From contig CAZFSS010000036.1 of assembly GCA_964521715.1 (NCBI GenBank), forward strand, positions 1 through 37,195: a DNA stretch of 37,195 nt. Direction: 5' to 3'. The position numbers were made by a program, and so were the translations under genes. The notes under the pieces were generated by a model. It was not told the DNA's origin. It ran no database searches and saw only the letters and a program-made list of their open reading frames with translations. Origin of the DNA: DAOVRD01 sp964521715 (GTDB lineage: Bacteria; Planctomycetota; Brocadiia; SM23-32). This document shows, in pieces, positions 24,030 through 31,207 of this stretch; positions within the stretch are counted from its first letter, which is position 1, and every line of letters starts with the position of its first letter.

Positions 24030-25082
24030 GTGAGCAAGGCGAGGACCAGGCGCGTTGCGGCCATTGACGGAAGCGGACGGTTCGTGTTGGTCGAGGAGGA
24101 GGTCCCCTCCCCCGGCCCTGGGCAGGTGCTGGTTCGGCACAAGGCCACGCTGATCAGCCCGGGAACGGAGCTCAGCGGCGTGCTGCACATGAGGCAGAAT
24201 CCGAACCCCTCAGCAAAGCCGCACAAGTTCGGCTACAGCAGCGCCGGGATCGTCGAGGCCGTTGGCGAAGGTTGCGACGACATACCGGCCGGCCTCGAAG
24301 TGGCCTGCATGGGCGGCGGCTACGCCCTGCATAGCGACTACGGTGTCGTCCCGCGCAATTTGCTGGTACCGAAGCCGGAGGGTCTGAGCTTCGAGGAAGC
24401 CGCGTTCGCGCACCTGGCTGCCACGTCGCTGCAAGCGGTGCGGCGCGGGGACGTCCGCATCGGCGAGAACGTCCTGGTCGTCGGGCTCGGCATCGTCGGG
24501 CAGATCGCCGTTCAACTGGCCTGCGTGGCCGGGGCCCACGTCGCGGCAATGGACCTCCTGCCGACGCGGCGCGAGCTGGCCGCGCGCGGCGGAGCGGAGC
24601 TGATTCTCGACCCCTCTCGGGATCCAGTGCCGGCCGTCCAGGAGTTCACACGCGGCTACGGGCTGGACTGTGCCATCATCGCGTTCGGAGGCGACGCCAC
24701 GGCCGTCGTTCAGCAGATCCCCCAGATGATGAAACTCGCGCCGGACGGCCATCGGATGGGCCGGCTCGTCATCGTGGGCGGGGCCAACTTCCAGACCAAG
24801 GGCTGGCCGGTCGCCGTCGGGAACATGGACATCCGCCCGTCGTCCCGGCCGGGACCCGGCTACCACGACGAAGCCTGGGAGCATGGGCGCGACTACCCGC
24901 CCGTGTTCGTTCAGTGGACGACGCGCCGCCAGATGGAGGAAACGTTGCGTTTCGCCGCCGAAGGCCGTCTGAAGTTCGAGATGCTGATCACGCACCGCCT
25001 GCCGCTCGACGATTTCGCGCAGGGCGCCGAGGCGCTCGTCAGCGCGCCGGCATCGGCGCTGGGCGTCATATTGAACCCATGA
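24030..25082 (+). CDS. Medium-chain dehydrogenase/reductase, sugar-dehydrogenase-like
   Basis: A 350-residue MDR-superfamily oxidoreductase using NAD(P). The sequence has LISPGTELSG in place of the usual zinc-site Cys motif, GYSSAGIVEAVGEG, and the cofactor fold VLVVGLGIVGQIAVQLACVA (148-167) followed by a conserved acidic strand end MDLLPTR. The ISPGTE form is typical of the branch that is often fused to or paired with Gfo/Idh/MocA proteins, as in the next gene here. I chose GTG 24030, 8 bases after GGAG; the longer frame from 23853 runs through the promoter. A role in sugar or inositol oxidation together with its neighbour is inference. Confidence 0.83.
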   Translation: MSKARTRRVAAIDGSGRFVLVEEEVPSPGPGQVLVRHKATLISPGTELSGVLHMRQNPNPSAKPHKFGYSSAGIVEAVGEGCDDIPAGLEVACMGGGYALHSDYGVVPRNLLVPKPEGLSFEEAAFAHLAATSLQAVRRGDVRIGENVLVVGLGIVGQIAVQLACVAGAHVAAMDLLPTRRELAARGGAELILDPSRDPVPAVQEFTRGYGLDCAIIAFGGDATAVVQQIPQMMKLAPDGHRMGRLVIVGGANFQTKGWPVAVGNMDIRPSSRPGPGYHDEAWEHGRDYPPVFVQWTTRRQMEETLRFAAEGRLKFEMLITHRLPLDDFAQGAEALVSAPASALGVILNP

Positions 25083-25116
25083 GAACGGGCCGCAGCCCGG
25101 CCCCGGGAGGAAGGCT

Positions 25117-26100
25117 GTGGAAAGGATCAGGTGGGGCATCCTGGGTACGGGGCGGATCGCCCACAAGTTCGCCCTCGGGCTGAGCTTCCTCGACAACGCG
25201 GACCTCATCGCCGTCGGCTCGCGTGCGCAGCAGACAGCCGACCAGTTCGCCGAGGAGTGGCAGATCCCCCACCGCCATTCCAGCTATGAGGAGCTGGCTG
25301 CCGATCCCGACGTGGACGTGATCTACGTTGCCACCCCGCATCCCTTCCACAAGGATAACAGCATCCTGTGCCTGGACGCCGGCAAGGCCGTTCTGTGCGA
25401 AAAACCGTTGACCATCAACGCCCACCAAGCACAGGAGGTGATCGGCTGCGCCCGCCGCAACGGCGCCTTCCTGATGGAGGCAATGTGGACGCGGTTCCTG
25501 CCGGCCGTCTGCCGGCTGCGCGAGCTGCTGGCCGCGGGGAGCATCGGCGAGGTGCGCATGGTCAGGGCGGACTTCTGTTTCCGCACGGACTGGAATCCCA
25601 AGGGGCGACTGCTTAACCCGGAACTCGGCGGCGGCGCGCTGCTCGACGTCGGCGTCTACGCCGTCTCCTTCACCTCCATGGTCTTCGGAGGGCCGCCGGC
25701 GGAGGTGACGAGCATGGCCCACATCGGCCGGACCGGCGTCGACGAGTTGGACGCCATCGTGCTGGGCTACGGCGGGGGCCGCCTTGCAGCGCTCACATGC
25801 GGCATCCGCGCCAGCATGCCGCATGAAGCCTGCGTGGTGGGCACGGACGGCTGGATCCGCGTCCATTCTCCCTTCTGGAAGACGAAGGCCCTGACGCTCG
25901 GCGTCGGGGACCAAGAGGAGGAGCGGATCGAAGCGCCGTACGAGGGCAACGGCTACGAGTGCGAGGCGGCTGAGGTGATGCGCTGCCTCCGCGACAGGAA
26001 GCCGGAGAGCGCCATCATGCCCCTGGACGAATCCCTGAGCGTCATGCAGACGCTCGATCGCATCCGCGCCCAGTGGGGCCTGACCTATCCCATGGAGTGA
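25117..26100 (+). CDS. Gfo/Idh/MocA-family oxidoreductase
   Basis: A 327-residue NAD(P)-dependent oxidoreductase of the glucose-fructose oxidoreductase family. It has GILGTGRIAHKFALGL (7-22), YVATPHPFHKDN (70-81), the signature CEKPLT (94-99) with its catalytic Lys, and a C-terminal beta sheet with LGGGALLDVGVYAVSF. The sequence pattern (MEAMWTRFLPAV) is that of the dihydrodiol dehydrogenase-like branch. The GTG start follows GGGAGG. It lies 34 bases after the MDR gene and is probably co-transcribed. Confidence 0.9.
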   Translation: MERIRWGILGTGRIAHKFALGLSFLDNADLIAVGSRAQQTADQFAEEWQIPHRHSSYEELAADPDVDVIYVATPHPFHKDNSILCLDAGKAVLCEKPLTINAHQAQEVIGCARRNGAFLMEAMWTRFLPAVCRLRELLAAGSIGEVRMVRADFCFRTDWNPKGRLLNPELGGGALLDVGVYAVSFTSMVFGGPPAEVTSMAHIGRTGVDELDAIVLGYGGGRLAALTCGIRASMPHEACVVGTDGWIRVHSPFWKTKALTLGVGDQEEERIEAPYEGNGYECEAAEVMRCLRDRKPESAIMPLDESLSVMQTLDRIRAQWGLTYPME

Positions 26101-26136
26101 ACGGCCGGGCCGGCGGCGCGCGCCGGCCCTCGGTCG

Positions 26137-28119
26137 TCACGAACCGTTCCGCGCCCGGGCTCCAGCGCCCACGGCTTCCGCAGCCTTGCCGTTGAGGGGC
26201 TCAATGCCCAGACGCTCCTCCGCTGCGCGCAGGATCGCAGCCAGCAATTCGCGGTAAGACATCCCCGCCGCGCCTGCCATCTTGGCCAGGTGCCCGTCCC
26301 AGCACCAACCGGGGTTCGGGTTGACTTCCAGCAGGTGGGGATTGCCCTCCGCGTCCAGGCGCCAGTCGAAACGGGCATAGTCGCGGCACTCGAGCCGGTC
26401 GAAGAGCTTCAGGCACCACTCCTCGATCTGCTTCTCCACGTCCTCCGGCAGTTGGGCCGCCACGGACTTGATCTGCCAATAAGGCGAGTCCGGTTCCCAC
26501 TTGGCTTCGTAGCCGCAGACGTGGGGCAGCCCCGGCGGCAGCGCCGAGTAGTCCTCTTCAGTGATTGGCAGGACGGTGTAGGCCGTCGGGGGGTTGCCGA
26601 TGATCCCGACGCTCAGGTCCGCGCCGACGAGGAACTGCTCGAGCAGGACGGGCTTGTCGTAGCCGAACTTGTCGCGGATCTCGCTGATCGCGCTGACCAC
26701 CTCGTCCAGGTCGCCCGCCACGCTGCGCTGTGTGATGCCGAAGCTGGAGTCGCCGAAGTTCGGCTTGACGATCAAGGGGAAGTCAAACGGGAGTTCAAAG
26801 GCACTGTCTTGGGGCTTGATAAAGAAGGCGCCGGGCACGGGAACGCCCATCTCGCTGGCGATACCGCGCACCAACGATTTGTCGTAGCAAAAGGCCAGGC
26901 ACTGCGGGCCACCGCCCGTGTAAGGGATGCCGAGCTGCTCGAGGAGGGCCGGCACGTGCAGCTCTTTGCGCGGATCGTTGTCAAAGCCCTCGTCGCAAAG
27001 GTTGAAGACCAGGTCGATCTTCGGCGCCAGCTTGCGCAGGTCCGTGACCAGCGCATCGTGGTCATCGAGGTACTCGAACTGGTAGCCGTCCAGCTCCCTG
27101 AGAGCAGCCTTGAGCTGGTCTATCGTGTAGAAGTCGTCGTCGTCGAAGACGGAGGCCGGCTTGAGCGGGTCCGGCTTATGGGGGTCGCCCATCACGACGA
27201 CCACCAGGCGGACGCTCTCCGCGGACTTACGCCTGACCGGAACCCACTCCTTGCGCGCGCGAGCGGTCATGACGATGCGCCGTTCCATCATGCCTAGGTC
27301 CTGGTTGCGCTGGGAGTCCGACTTGATGGTGGCATGACAGGTCGGCTCCGTGAAACCGGCCTGCTCCATCAGCTTGGTCAGGCTGTCCCGCGTGTAGAGA
27401 CGCTCGGCGTAGAACTGATCGGCCATGACGCCGTGTTCGACGTGCGTGATGACCTCGCGCGAGATCAGGCGCTGACGGTCTGCAGACAGCGACCGCTCGC
27501 GGCATACGAAATGGTTCTTGTCCATCCACTCCCAGGAGCGCGGCTGAAAGTTGCGGCGAACATGCTGGCCGTCAGCCACGTCCACAAGGAGGCGCCCCCA
27601 GGGCTTCAGGATGCGGAAGACCTCCTTGAGCACCTGCAGGTCGTCCTTGACAGTCTCGAAGTAGCCGAAGCTGTTGCCCAGGATCAGCACGACGTCGAAG
27701 CTGTCCGGCGCGTAGGGAAGCTTGCGGGCATCCCCCTCCCGGAACCGCACCGCCAGCCCCTCCTTCTGGGCCGTCCGTTTGGCTTTCTGGATCAAGTAGT
27801 GCGAGCGGTCCAGGCCCTCGACGTGCTTGAAGCCGCGGCGGGTCAGTTCGAGCGAGTGCCTGCCCTGCCCGCAGCACAGGTCGAGGACCTTGTCCTCGGG
27901 GCCCAGCTGCACGACGTCGCAGAACACCCCTACTTCCTGCCGCGTCTGGGACTGATCGTCAACCACGTCGCCATCCGTCTTCAGGTAGAGTGAGTTGAAG
28001 ATGGAACGCCACCAATCGGGCCGAACGTGCTCCTCGAGCGTCCCGACCGGGCCCAGGCACCTGGCGCCGTTCGGACGGGACTTACCTGGCGGCTTCTGTT
28101 GGTCGCCTTCCTTTTCCAT
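26137..28119 (-). CDS. Methyltransferase / D-Ala-D-Ala ligase-like ATP-grasp fusion
   Basis: A 660-residue two-domain protein. Residues about 30-320 form a class I SAM methyltransferase with motif I VLDLCCGQGRHSLELT (78-93), GLDRSHYLI, a DSFDVVLILGNSFGYF strand and LKPWGRLLVDVADG. Residues about 330-640 form an ATP-grasp ligase of the D-alanine-D-alanine ligase type: DLVFNLCDEGFDND, IPYTGGGPQCLAFCYDK, FPLIVKPNFGDSSFGI and the metal end RLDAEGNPHLLEVNPNPGW. The linker is continuous with no stop or internal start of note. It could methylate and then ligate an amino acid or peptide, or the two domains may act on one natural product. I chose ATG 28119, with GAAGG upstream, because the extension to 28239 runs through the leader hairpin. 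Confidence 0.88.
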   Translation of the reverse strand: MEKEGDQQKPPGKSRPNGARCLGPVGTLEEHVRPDWWRSIFNSLYLKTDGDVVDDQSQTRQEVGVFCDVVQLGPEDKVLDLCCGQGRHSLELTRRGFKHVEGLDRSHYLIQKAKRTAQKEGLAVRFREGDARKLPYAPDSFDVVLILGNSFGYFETVKDDLQVLKEVFRILKPWGRLLVDVADGQHVRRNFQPRSWEWMDKNHFVCRERSLSADRQRLISREVITHVEHGVMADQFYAERLYTRDSLTKLMEQAGFTEPTCHATIKSDSQRNQDLGMMERRIVMTARARKEWVPVRRKSAESVRLVVVVMGDPHKPDPLKPASVFDDDDFYTIDQLKAALRELDGYQFEYLDDHDALVTDLRKLAPKIDLVFNLCDEGFDNDPRKELHVPALLEQLGIPYTGGGPQCLAFCYDKSLVRGIASEMGVPVPGAFFIKPQDSAFELPFDFPLIVKPNFGDSSFGITQRSVAGDLDEVVSAISEIRDKFGYDKPVLLEQFLVGADLSVGIIGNPPTAYTVLPITEEDYSALPPGLPHVCGYEAKWEPDSPYWQIKSVAAQLPEDVEKQIEEWCLKLFDRLECRDYARFDWRLDAEGNPHLLEVNPNPGWCWDGHLAKMAGAAGMSYRELLAAILRAAEERLGIEPLNGKAAEAVGAGARARNGS

Positions 28120-28204
28120 CTGACCTTCGACCCCTTCCCATGTGTGGGAGGCCTCCGGTTTTGCACGCCCCCAGCGCGCGCCCCCGGCGGCCAGTAACGG
28201 CACG

Positions 28205-28224
28205 GGCCGCCCCACGGGGCGGCC
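28205..28224 (-). promoter_or_regulatory. Leader hairpin in the 5' UTR of the fusion gene
   Basis: GGCCGCCCC / GGGGCGGCC form a perfect 9-bp stem with a 2-base turn, about 20 bases after the expected transcription start and 85 bases before the ATG. It could stabilise the mRNA, block ribosomes or act in attenuation. I see no alternative pairing that decides this. Confidence 0.5.
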
Positions 28225-28247
28225 TCCTATGCCGCGCATTCCCTACT

Positions 28248-28275
28248 ATTATACAACCAGTTGACCCCTTGTCCA
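28248..28275 (-). promoter_or_regulatory. Strong sigma70 promoter for the methyltransferase/ligase gene
   Basis: On the minus strand TGGACA (28275-28270) and a perfect TATAAT (28253-28248) are 16 bases apart. A palindrome GCCACA-TT-TGTGGC at 28285-28298 lies just upstream and may be an operator or the end signal of the preceding sulfatase gene. Confidence 0.7.
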
Positions 28276-28339
28276 GTGCTCCTTGCCACATTTGTGGCTT
28301 GGTCCGAGGAGCCAGGCGCCCCGGCCATGTGCCGCTGCT

Positions 28340-29746
28340 TCACCGCTCCCAGCGCTCGACCGTCTCCTGCGCCGTCCCAACGTCCCGCCAGAACTGCACG
28401 GCCTTTGCGCGCAGATCAGCCAGCACTTCCGGATGCTGGCCGGCCACGTTCTTCTGCTGCGTGGGGTCCGCCGCAAGGTCGAACAGCAGGTCCGACCTCT
28501 CCCGCCCCGCCGCCTGCTCCTTGGCGAGGCCGTCCACAGCCCTGTCCACCACCGTTTCGCCCTTCTTCGGCGCGGACCAGAGCACGGCCGTCCACTTGCT
28601 GCACGCCACGGTCGCCGGAACGGAATCGCCGCACATGTACGGGCTGCTGACGGCGAACTCGCGATGCTGGTCGCCCTCGCCGCGCAGCACTCCGGCGAAT
28701 GACCTGCCGTCCACGATCTGGGGCACGTCGATCTCCGCCAGCTCCAGAATCGTGGGCATGAAGTCCATCGGTTGCACGACCGCCCGCTTCGCCTGCGCAG
28801 TGCAGTCCGGAGGATGAACGATGAGGGGAATGTGATTGATCTCCTCGTAGAGCGGGACGTACTCGAACCTGTCCGGGCTGATCAGGCTCTTCCCGATGAT
28901 GCCGTGCTCGCCGTGCAGGAACCCATGGTCCGTGGTGAACATCACGACGGTGTTCTCGAACAGGCCCAGGTCCCCTATCTTCTCGAACACCCGCCCCACC
29001 CAGCGGTCAACCAGCGTCACTTCGGCGGCGTAGAGGGCACGAGCATGTTCGAGCTCGCGGTCGGTAAGGAAGTCGGTCCGGGCATAGAGCGGGTAGTCGA
29101 CCACGTCCCCCTTATAGCCGGGGTCGTACATGTCCACGTACCACCGGGGAGCGTCCCACGGCTCATGGGGATCGAACGTGTCTACGTACAGGAAGAAGCC
29201 GTCGCGCTCGTAGTTCTTCTCGAGCCATCGGCACGCCTGCGCCATGGTGCGGGCGACGAAGGTGTCCTCCTCGTGCTGCCACCAGGCCACGTTGCGGCGG
29301 TGGCGCCGGCGCATCCCTTCAGCGTTGCGGATCTTCTTCGGGTTGCACGGATCCTGCGGCGCCTCCGGGTAGGTCCGCCACCGGTCGGTCTCCTGCCCCC
29401 TTATCCACTCGAACCCGTCGAAGCCCCGGTCGTAGTGATAGCCGTTCTCCAGGATGTGGGGGCAATCGCAGATCATCATGCTCACGTAGTCCTTCTGCTT
29501 CAGCACGTCGGCCAGGACGACTTCGTCGGGAGAGAGCGGCGACCAGGGCGCGTAGCTCGCGGTGAAACGGCCGGTCAGGACGTCGCGCCGATGCGGGACG
29601 GTCGGGAAGCTGGCCGAGTACGCGTTCTCGAACAGCAGCGACTTCGCCGCAAAGCGGTCGATGTTCGGCGTGCTGATCCACTCGTTCCCGTAGCATCCGA
29701 GGTGGTCGCGACGCAGCGTGTCGGAGATGATGATGATGAAGTTCAC
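28340..29746 (-). CDS. Sulfatase-fold hydrolase with Thr at the nucleophile position
   Basis: A 468-residue member of the alkaline phosphatase/sulfatase superfamily. The N-terminal metal site is IIIISDTLRRDHLGCYGNE (D9) and the later one is FTTDHGFLHGEHG. The C/S-x-P-x-R site, where the first residue of a true sulfatase is turned into formylglycine, reads T49-V-P-H-R in SFPTVPHRRDVLTGR. Thr cannot become formylglycine, so this may act by a Thr nucleophile, as in phosphodiesterase or phosphomutase relatives, or on a substrate unlike sulfate esters. No signal peptide is evident. The GTG start at 29746 has GGAGG five bases upstream. It appears monocistronic with its own promoter. Confidence 0.88.
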   Translation of the reverse strand: MNFIIIISDTLRRDHLGCYGNEWISTPNIDRFAAKSLLFENAYSASFPTVPHRRDVLTGRFTASYAPWSPLSPDEVVLADVLKQKDYVSMMICDCPHILENGYHYDRGFDGFEWIRGQETDRWRTYPEAPQDPCNPKKIRNAEGMRRRHRRNVAWWQHEEDTFVARTMAQACRWLEKNYERDGFFLYVDTFDPHEPWDAPRWYVDMYDPGYKGDVVDYPLYARTDFLTDRELEHARALYAAEVTLVDRWVGRVFEKIGDLGLFENTVVMFTTDHGFLHGEHGIIGKSLISPDRFEYVPLYEEINHIPLIVHPPDCTAQAKRAVVQPMDFMPTILELAEIDVPQIVDGRSFAGVLRGEGDQHREFAVSSPYMCGDSVPATVACSKWTAVLWSAPKKGETVVDRAVDGLAKEQAAGRERSDLLFDLAADPTQQKNVAGQHPEVLADLRAKAVQFWRDVGTAQETVERWER

Positions 29747-29814
29747 GTCCGCCTCCCTCCTTTGGGCGGGTAACTGACGCAGGTCGCGGCAGGCCGCAGG
29801 TTCCGCCTTGCGCC

Positions 29815-29843
29815 ACTATACTCTCCATGAGGTGGGGCTTCAA
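29815..29843 (-). promoter_or_regulatory. Putative promoter of the sulfatase-fold gene
   Basis: On the minus strand TTGAAG (29843-29838) and TATAGT (29820-29815) are 17 bases apart, about 70 bases before the GTG start. Confidence 0.5.
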
Positions 29844-29935
29844 CCACAGCCCAGTTACCTGCGCTGGGGCGGCATCGGCGGGTACGGCTTGACTCTCAGG
29901 GGGGTGCGGCATATACTCGGAATGCACCATCTTCG

Positions 29936-30010
29936 GGGCCCATAGCTCAACGGCAGAGCAGCGGACTCATAATCCGTTGGTTGGAGGTTCGAATCCCCCT
30001 GGGCCCACCA
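29936..30010 (+). tRNA. tRNA-Met or tRNA-Ile2 (anticodon CAT)
   Basis: A 75-nt cloverleaf with acceptor GGGCCCA/TGGGCCC and CCA encoded. The anticodon stem GCGGA/TCCGT encloses loop CTCATAA with CAT at 29968-29970. The T-loop is TTCGAAT; its stem has one A-C mismatch. The anticodon alone does not separate elongator Met from lysidine-modified Ile2. It is not an initiator, having a paired first base pair. A recombinase remnant starts 7 bases after the 3' end, the classic position for an element integrated in a tRNA gene. Confidence 0.93.
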
Positions 30011-30016
30011 CCTAAA

Positions 30017-30404
30017 TCATTCGGTGCCAAGCACTTGCAGTGTTCGCTCGCCTCCTCCGCTGACTGCAGAATGCCCGGCATAGGGTGAATTCGGGTTGGC
30101 GCTGGCCACGCCAGCGTAGGGCAGCCGCATCTGTGCCGACCGAAGGACTTCCGGGAAGATGGTGGTGTAATGGTCCAGGGTGGTCTTGATTGACGCGTGT
30201 CCGGCCAGCTTCTGGACTACCGCCTCGCTCACCCCGTCCATGACCAGATGGCTGCAGAAGGTCCGCCTCAGATCGTGGAGCGTGCAGCGCGGTATGCCTG
30301 CCTTCGCCACTATCTGACTGAACATCCGGTTCAGGTTGTTCCTCATCGGCGTCCCGTGCTTCATCTGGAACACGAAGCCGACACGTCGGCCATTTGCGAG
30401 AGCC
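30017..30404 (-). pseudogene. Tyrosine integrase, C-terminal remnant at tRNA-CAT
   Basis: The frame encodes the last 130 residues of a tyrosine recombinase: VFQMKHGTPMRNNLNRMFSQ, HDLRRTFCSHLVMDG (HxxR), KLAGHASIKTTLDHYT with the nucleophile Tyr, and a variable tail. The N-terminal half is missing; similarity ends at about 30404, exactly where sequence typical of an insertion-sequence end begins. Its stop lies 7 bases from the tRNA 3' end. It is probably the leftover of an element that integrated in this tRNA and was then disrupted by an IS. Confidence 0.8.
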
Positions 30405-30913
30405 TTAACCTGGATTATCGACCAGGGGTGGTGAGAAAGCAAGTTTGGCCTCACTGGTAGTGGCTGGCGGGTCCGGTGGGGCTGCGACGGATGCCAGCGA
30501 TGCTGCAGGAGCCGGTTGGACGAGTCTGGGACGTTCCTGTCGGGCGCGGTGAGGTCGTGTTGCGCTGTGCGCGGACGTAGCTTCCCTGCGGTCGGGGCCA
30601 GAGGAAGTGAAGACTGCTCGCAGTTCAGGTCGTGCAGGGCGCGGCACGGGCAGGCCCGCCTGCCGGCCGGCGGGCAGGCATGCGGGCGATGCGCTCAAGC
30701 ACCAGGGCCAGCACCTCCCGCAAGGGGAAGCCGCCGGCAATGTGCACCCAGATCCTCCGCACCGTCTGCCGGATGCGTGCCCCGACCTTGAGCAGCCGAG
30801 TGCGGATCGTCTCAATCGTGGCCCCCTCCAGCACGGTGCCGCCCAGCTTCGAGCCGAAGACGGGCAGCAGGTTGTAGGCGAAGGCAAACTGGATGAGCCG
30901 GAAGGCGTTTCCG

Positions 30914-30957
30914 GCCTTCGTAGCCGAAGCTACTTCGGCGGAGTAGGCGGCCACGAA
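30914..30957. repeat. Palindromic dispersed repeat (copy B), inside transposase
   Basis: GCCGAAG-CTA-CTTCGGC (30923-30939) is a perfect 7-bp hairpin inside a longer imperfect palindrome flanked by CCTTCG and CGAAG. The element is in frame with the transposase and matches 8191-8238 on the other strand. Confidence 0.75.
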
Positions 30958-31122
30958 GCAATGACAGCTCAAACGGTCGGCGTTCAGGGCGTTCTTGAGC
31001 TGGTCGATGAAGCCTTCGGCCGTGCCCCGGTCGCAGTAGAGGCGCCAAAGGTGCACCGGCAGGCCTTTCATGTTGGTGACCAGGAAGCGGCGGTTCGTCC
31101 CCTCCGCGTTTACCTCGCCCTG

Positions 31123-31156
31123 CTCTGCGAAGCCCGCTACGCAGGGCGAAGCAGAG
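31123..31156. repeat. Second palindromic insert in the transposase fragment
   Basis: CTCTGC / GCAGAG arms at 31123-31128 and 31151-31156 enclose GAAGCCC..GGGCGAA. It is inserted in frame between conserved transposase residues and differs in sequence from the 30914 repeat. Confidence 0.6.
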
Positions 31157-31207
31157 ACCTTGTAGATGATGCGGCGCTTGCGTCATCCGCCGTTGGCAGC
31201 GCGGCAG

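Larger units (their letters stand above)
30625..31180 (-). pseudogene. IS1380-type transposase, C-terminal fragment with in-frame repeat inserts
   Basis: About 185 residues covering the end of the DDE transposase: EVNAEGTNRRFLVTNMKGLP, WRLYCDRGTAEGFIDQLKNA with the catalytic Glu, LSCHCFVA, FRLIQFAFAYNLLPVFG, and KVGARIRQTVRRIWVHIAGG. Two insertions interrupt family-conserved stretches without breaking the frame: VSASPCVAGFAEQG before EVNAEG, and AYSAEVASATKAG between FVA and NAFRL. Both are encoded by palindromic DNA. A third palindrome (GCCTGCC..GGCAGGC) lies in the C-terminal tail. A stop codon just before RKRRIIYK marks the 5' truncation. Confidence 0.75.
30405..31207 (-). mobile_element. 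IS1380-family insertion sequence remnant
   Basis: The right part of an IS1380-like element: the C-terminal transposase fragment (30625-31180) and downstream DNA ending in TTTCTCACCACCCCTGG, then CCTGGATTATCGACCAGG nearby, which resembles terminal sequence of IS1380 relatives. The right end interrupts the integrase remnant at the tRNA. The left end and the transposase N-terminus are lost, and the break abuts the last codon of the P-type ATPase gene. No second inverted repeat can be seen, so it cannot move by itself. Confidence 0.6.

Noticed and set aside
26290..27297. 335-codon plus-strand frame opposite the ATP-grasp domain
   Set aside because: It is a mirror of the real coding frame: Val/Leu/Glu-rich without a domain, and without a ribosome binding site.
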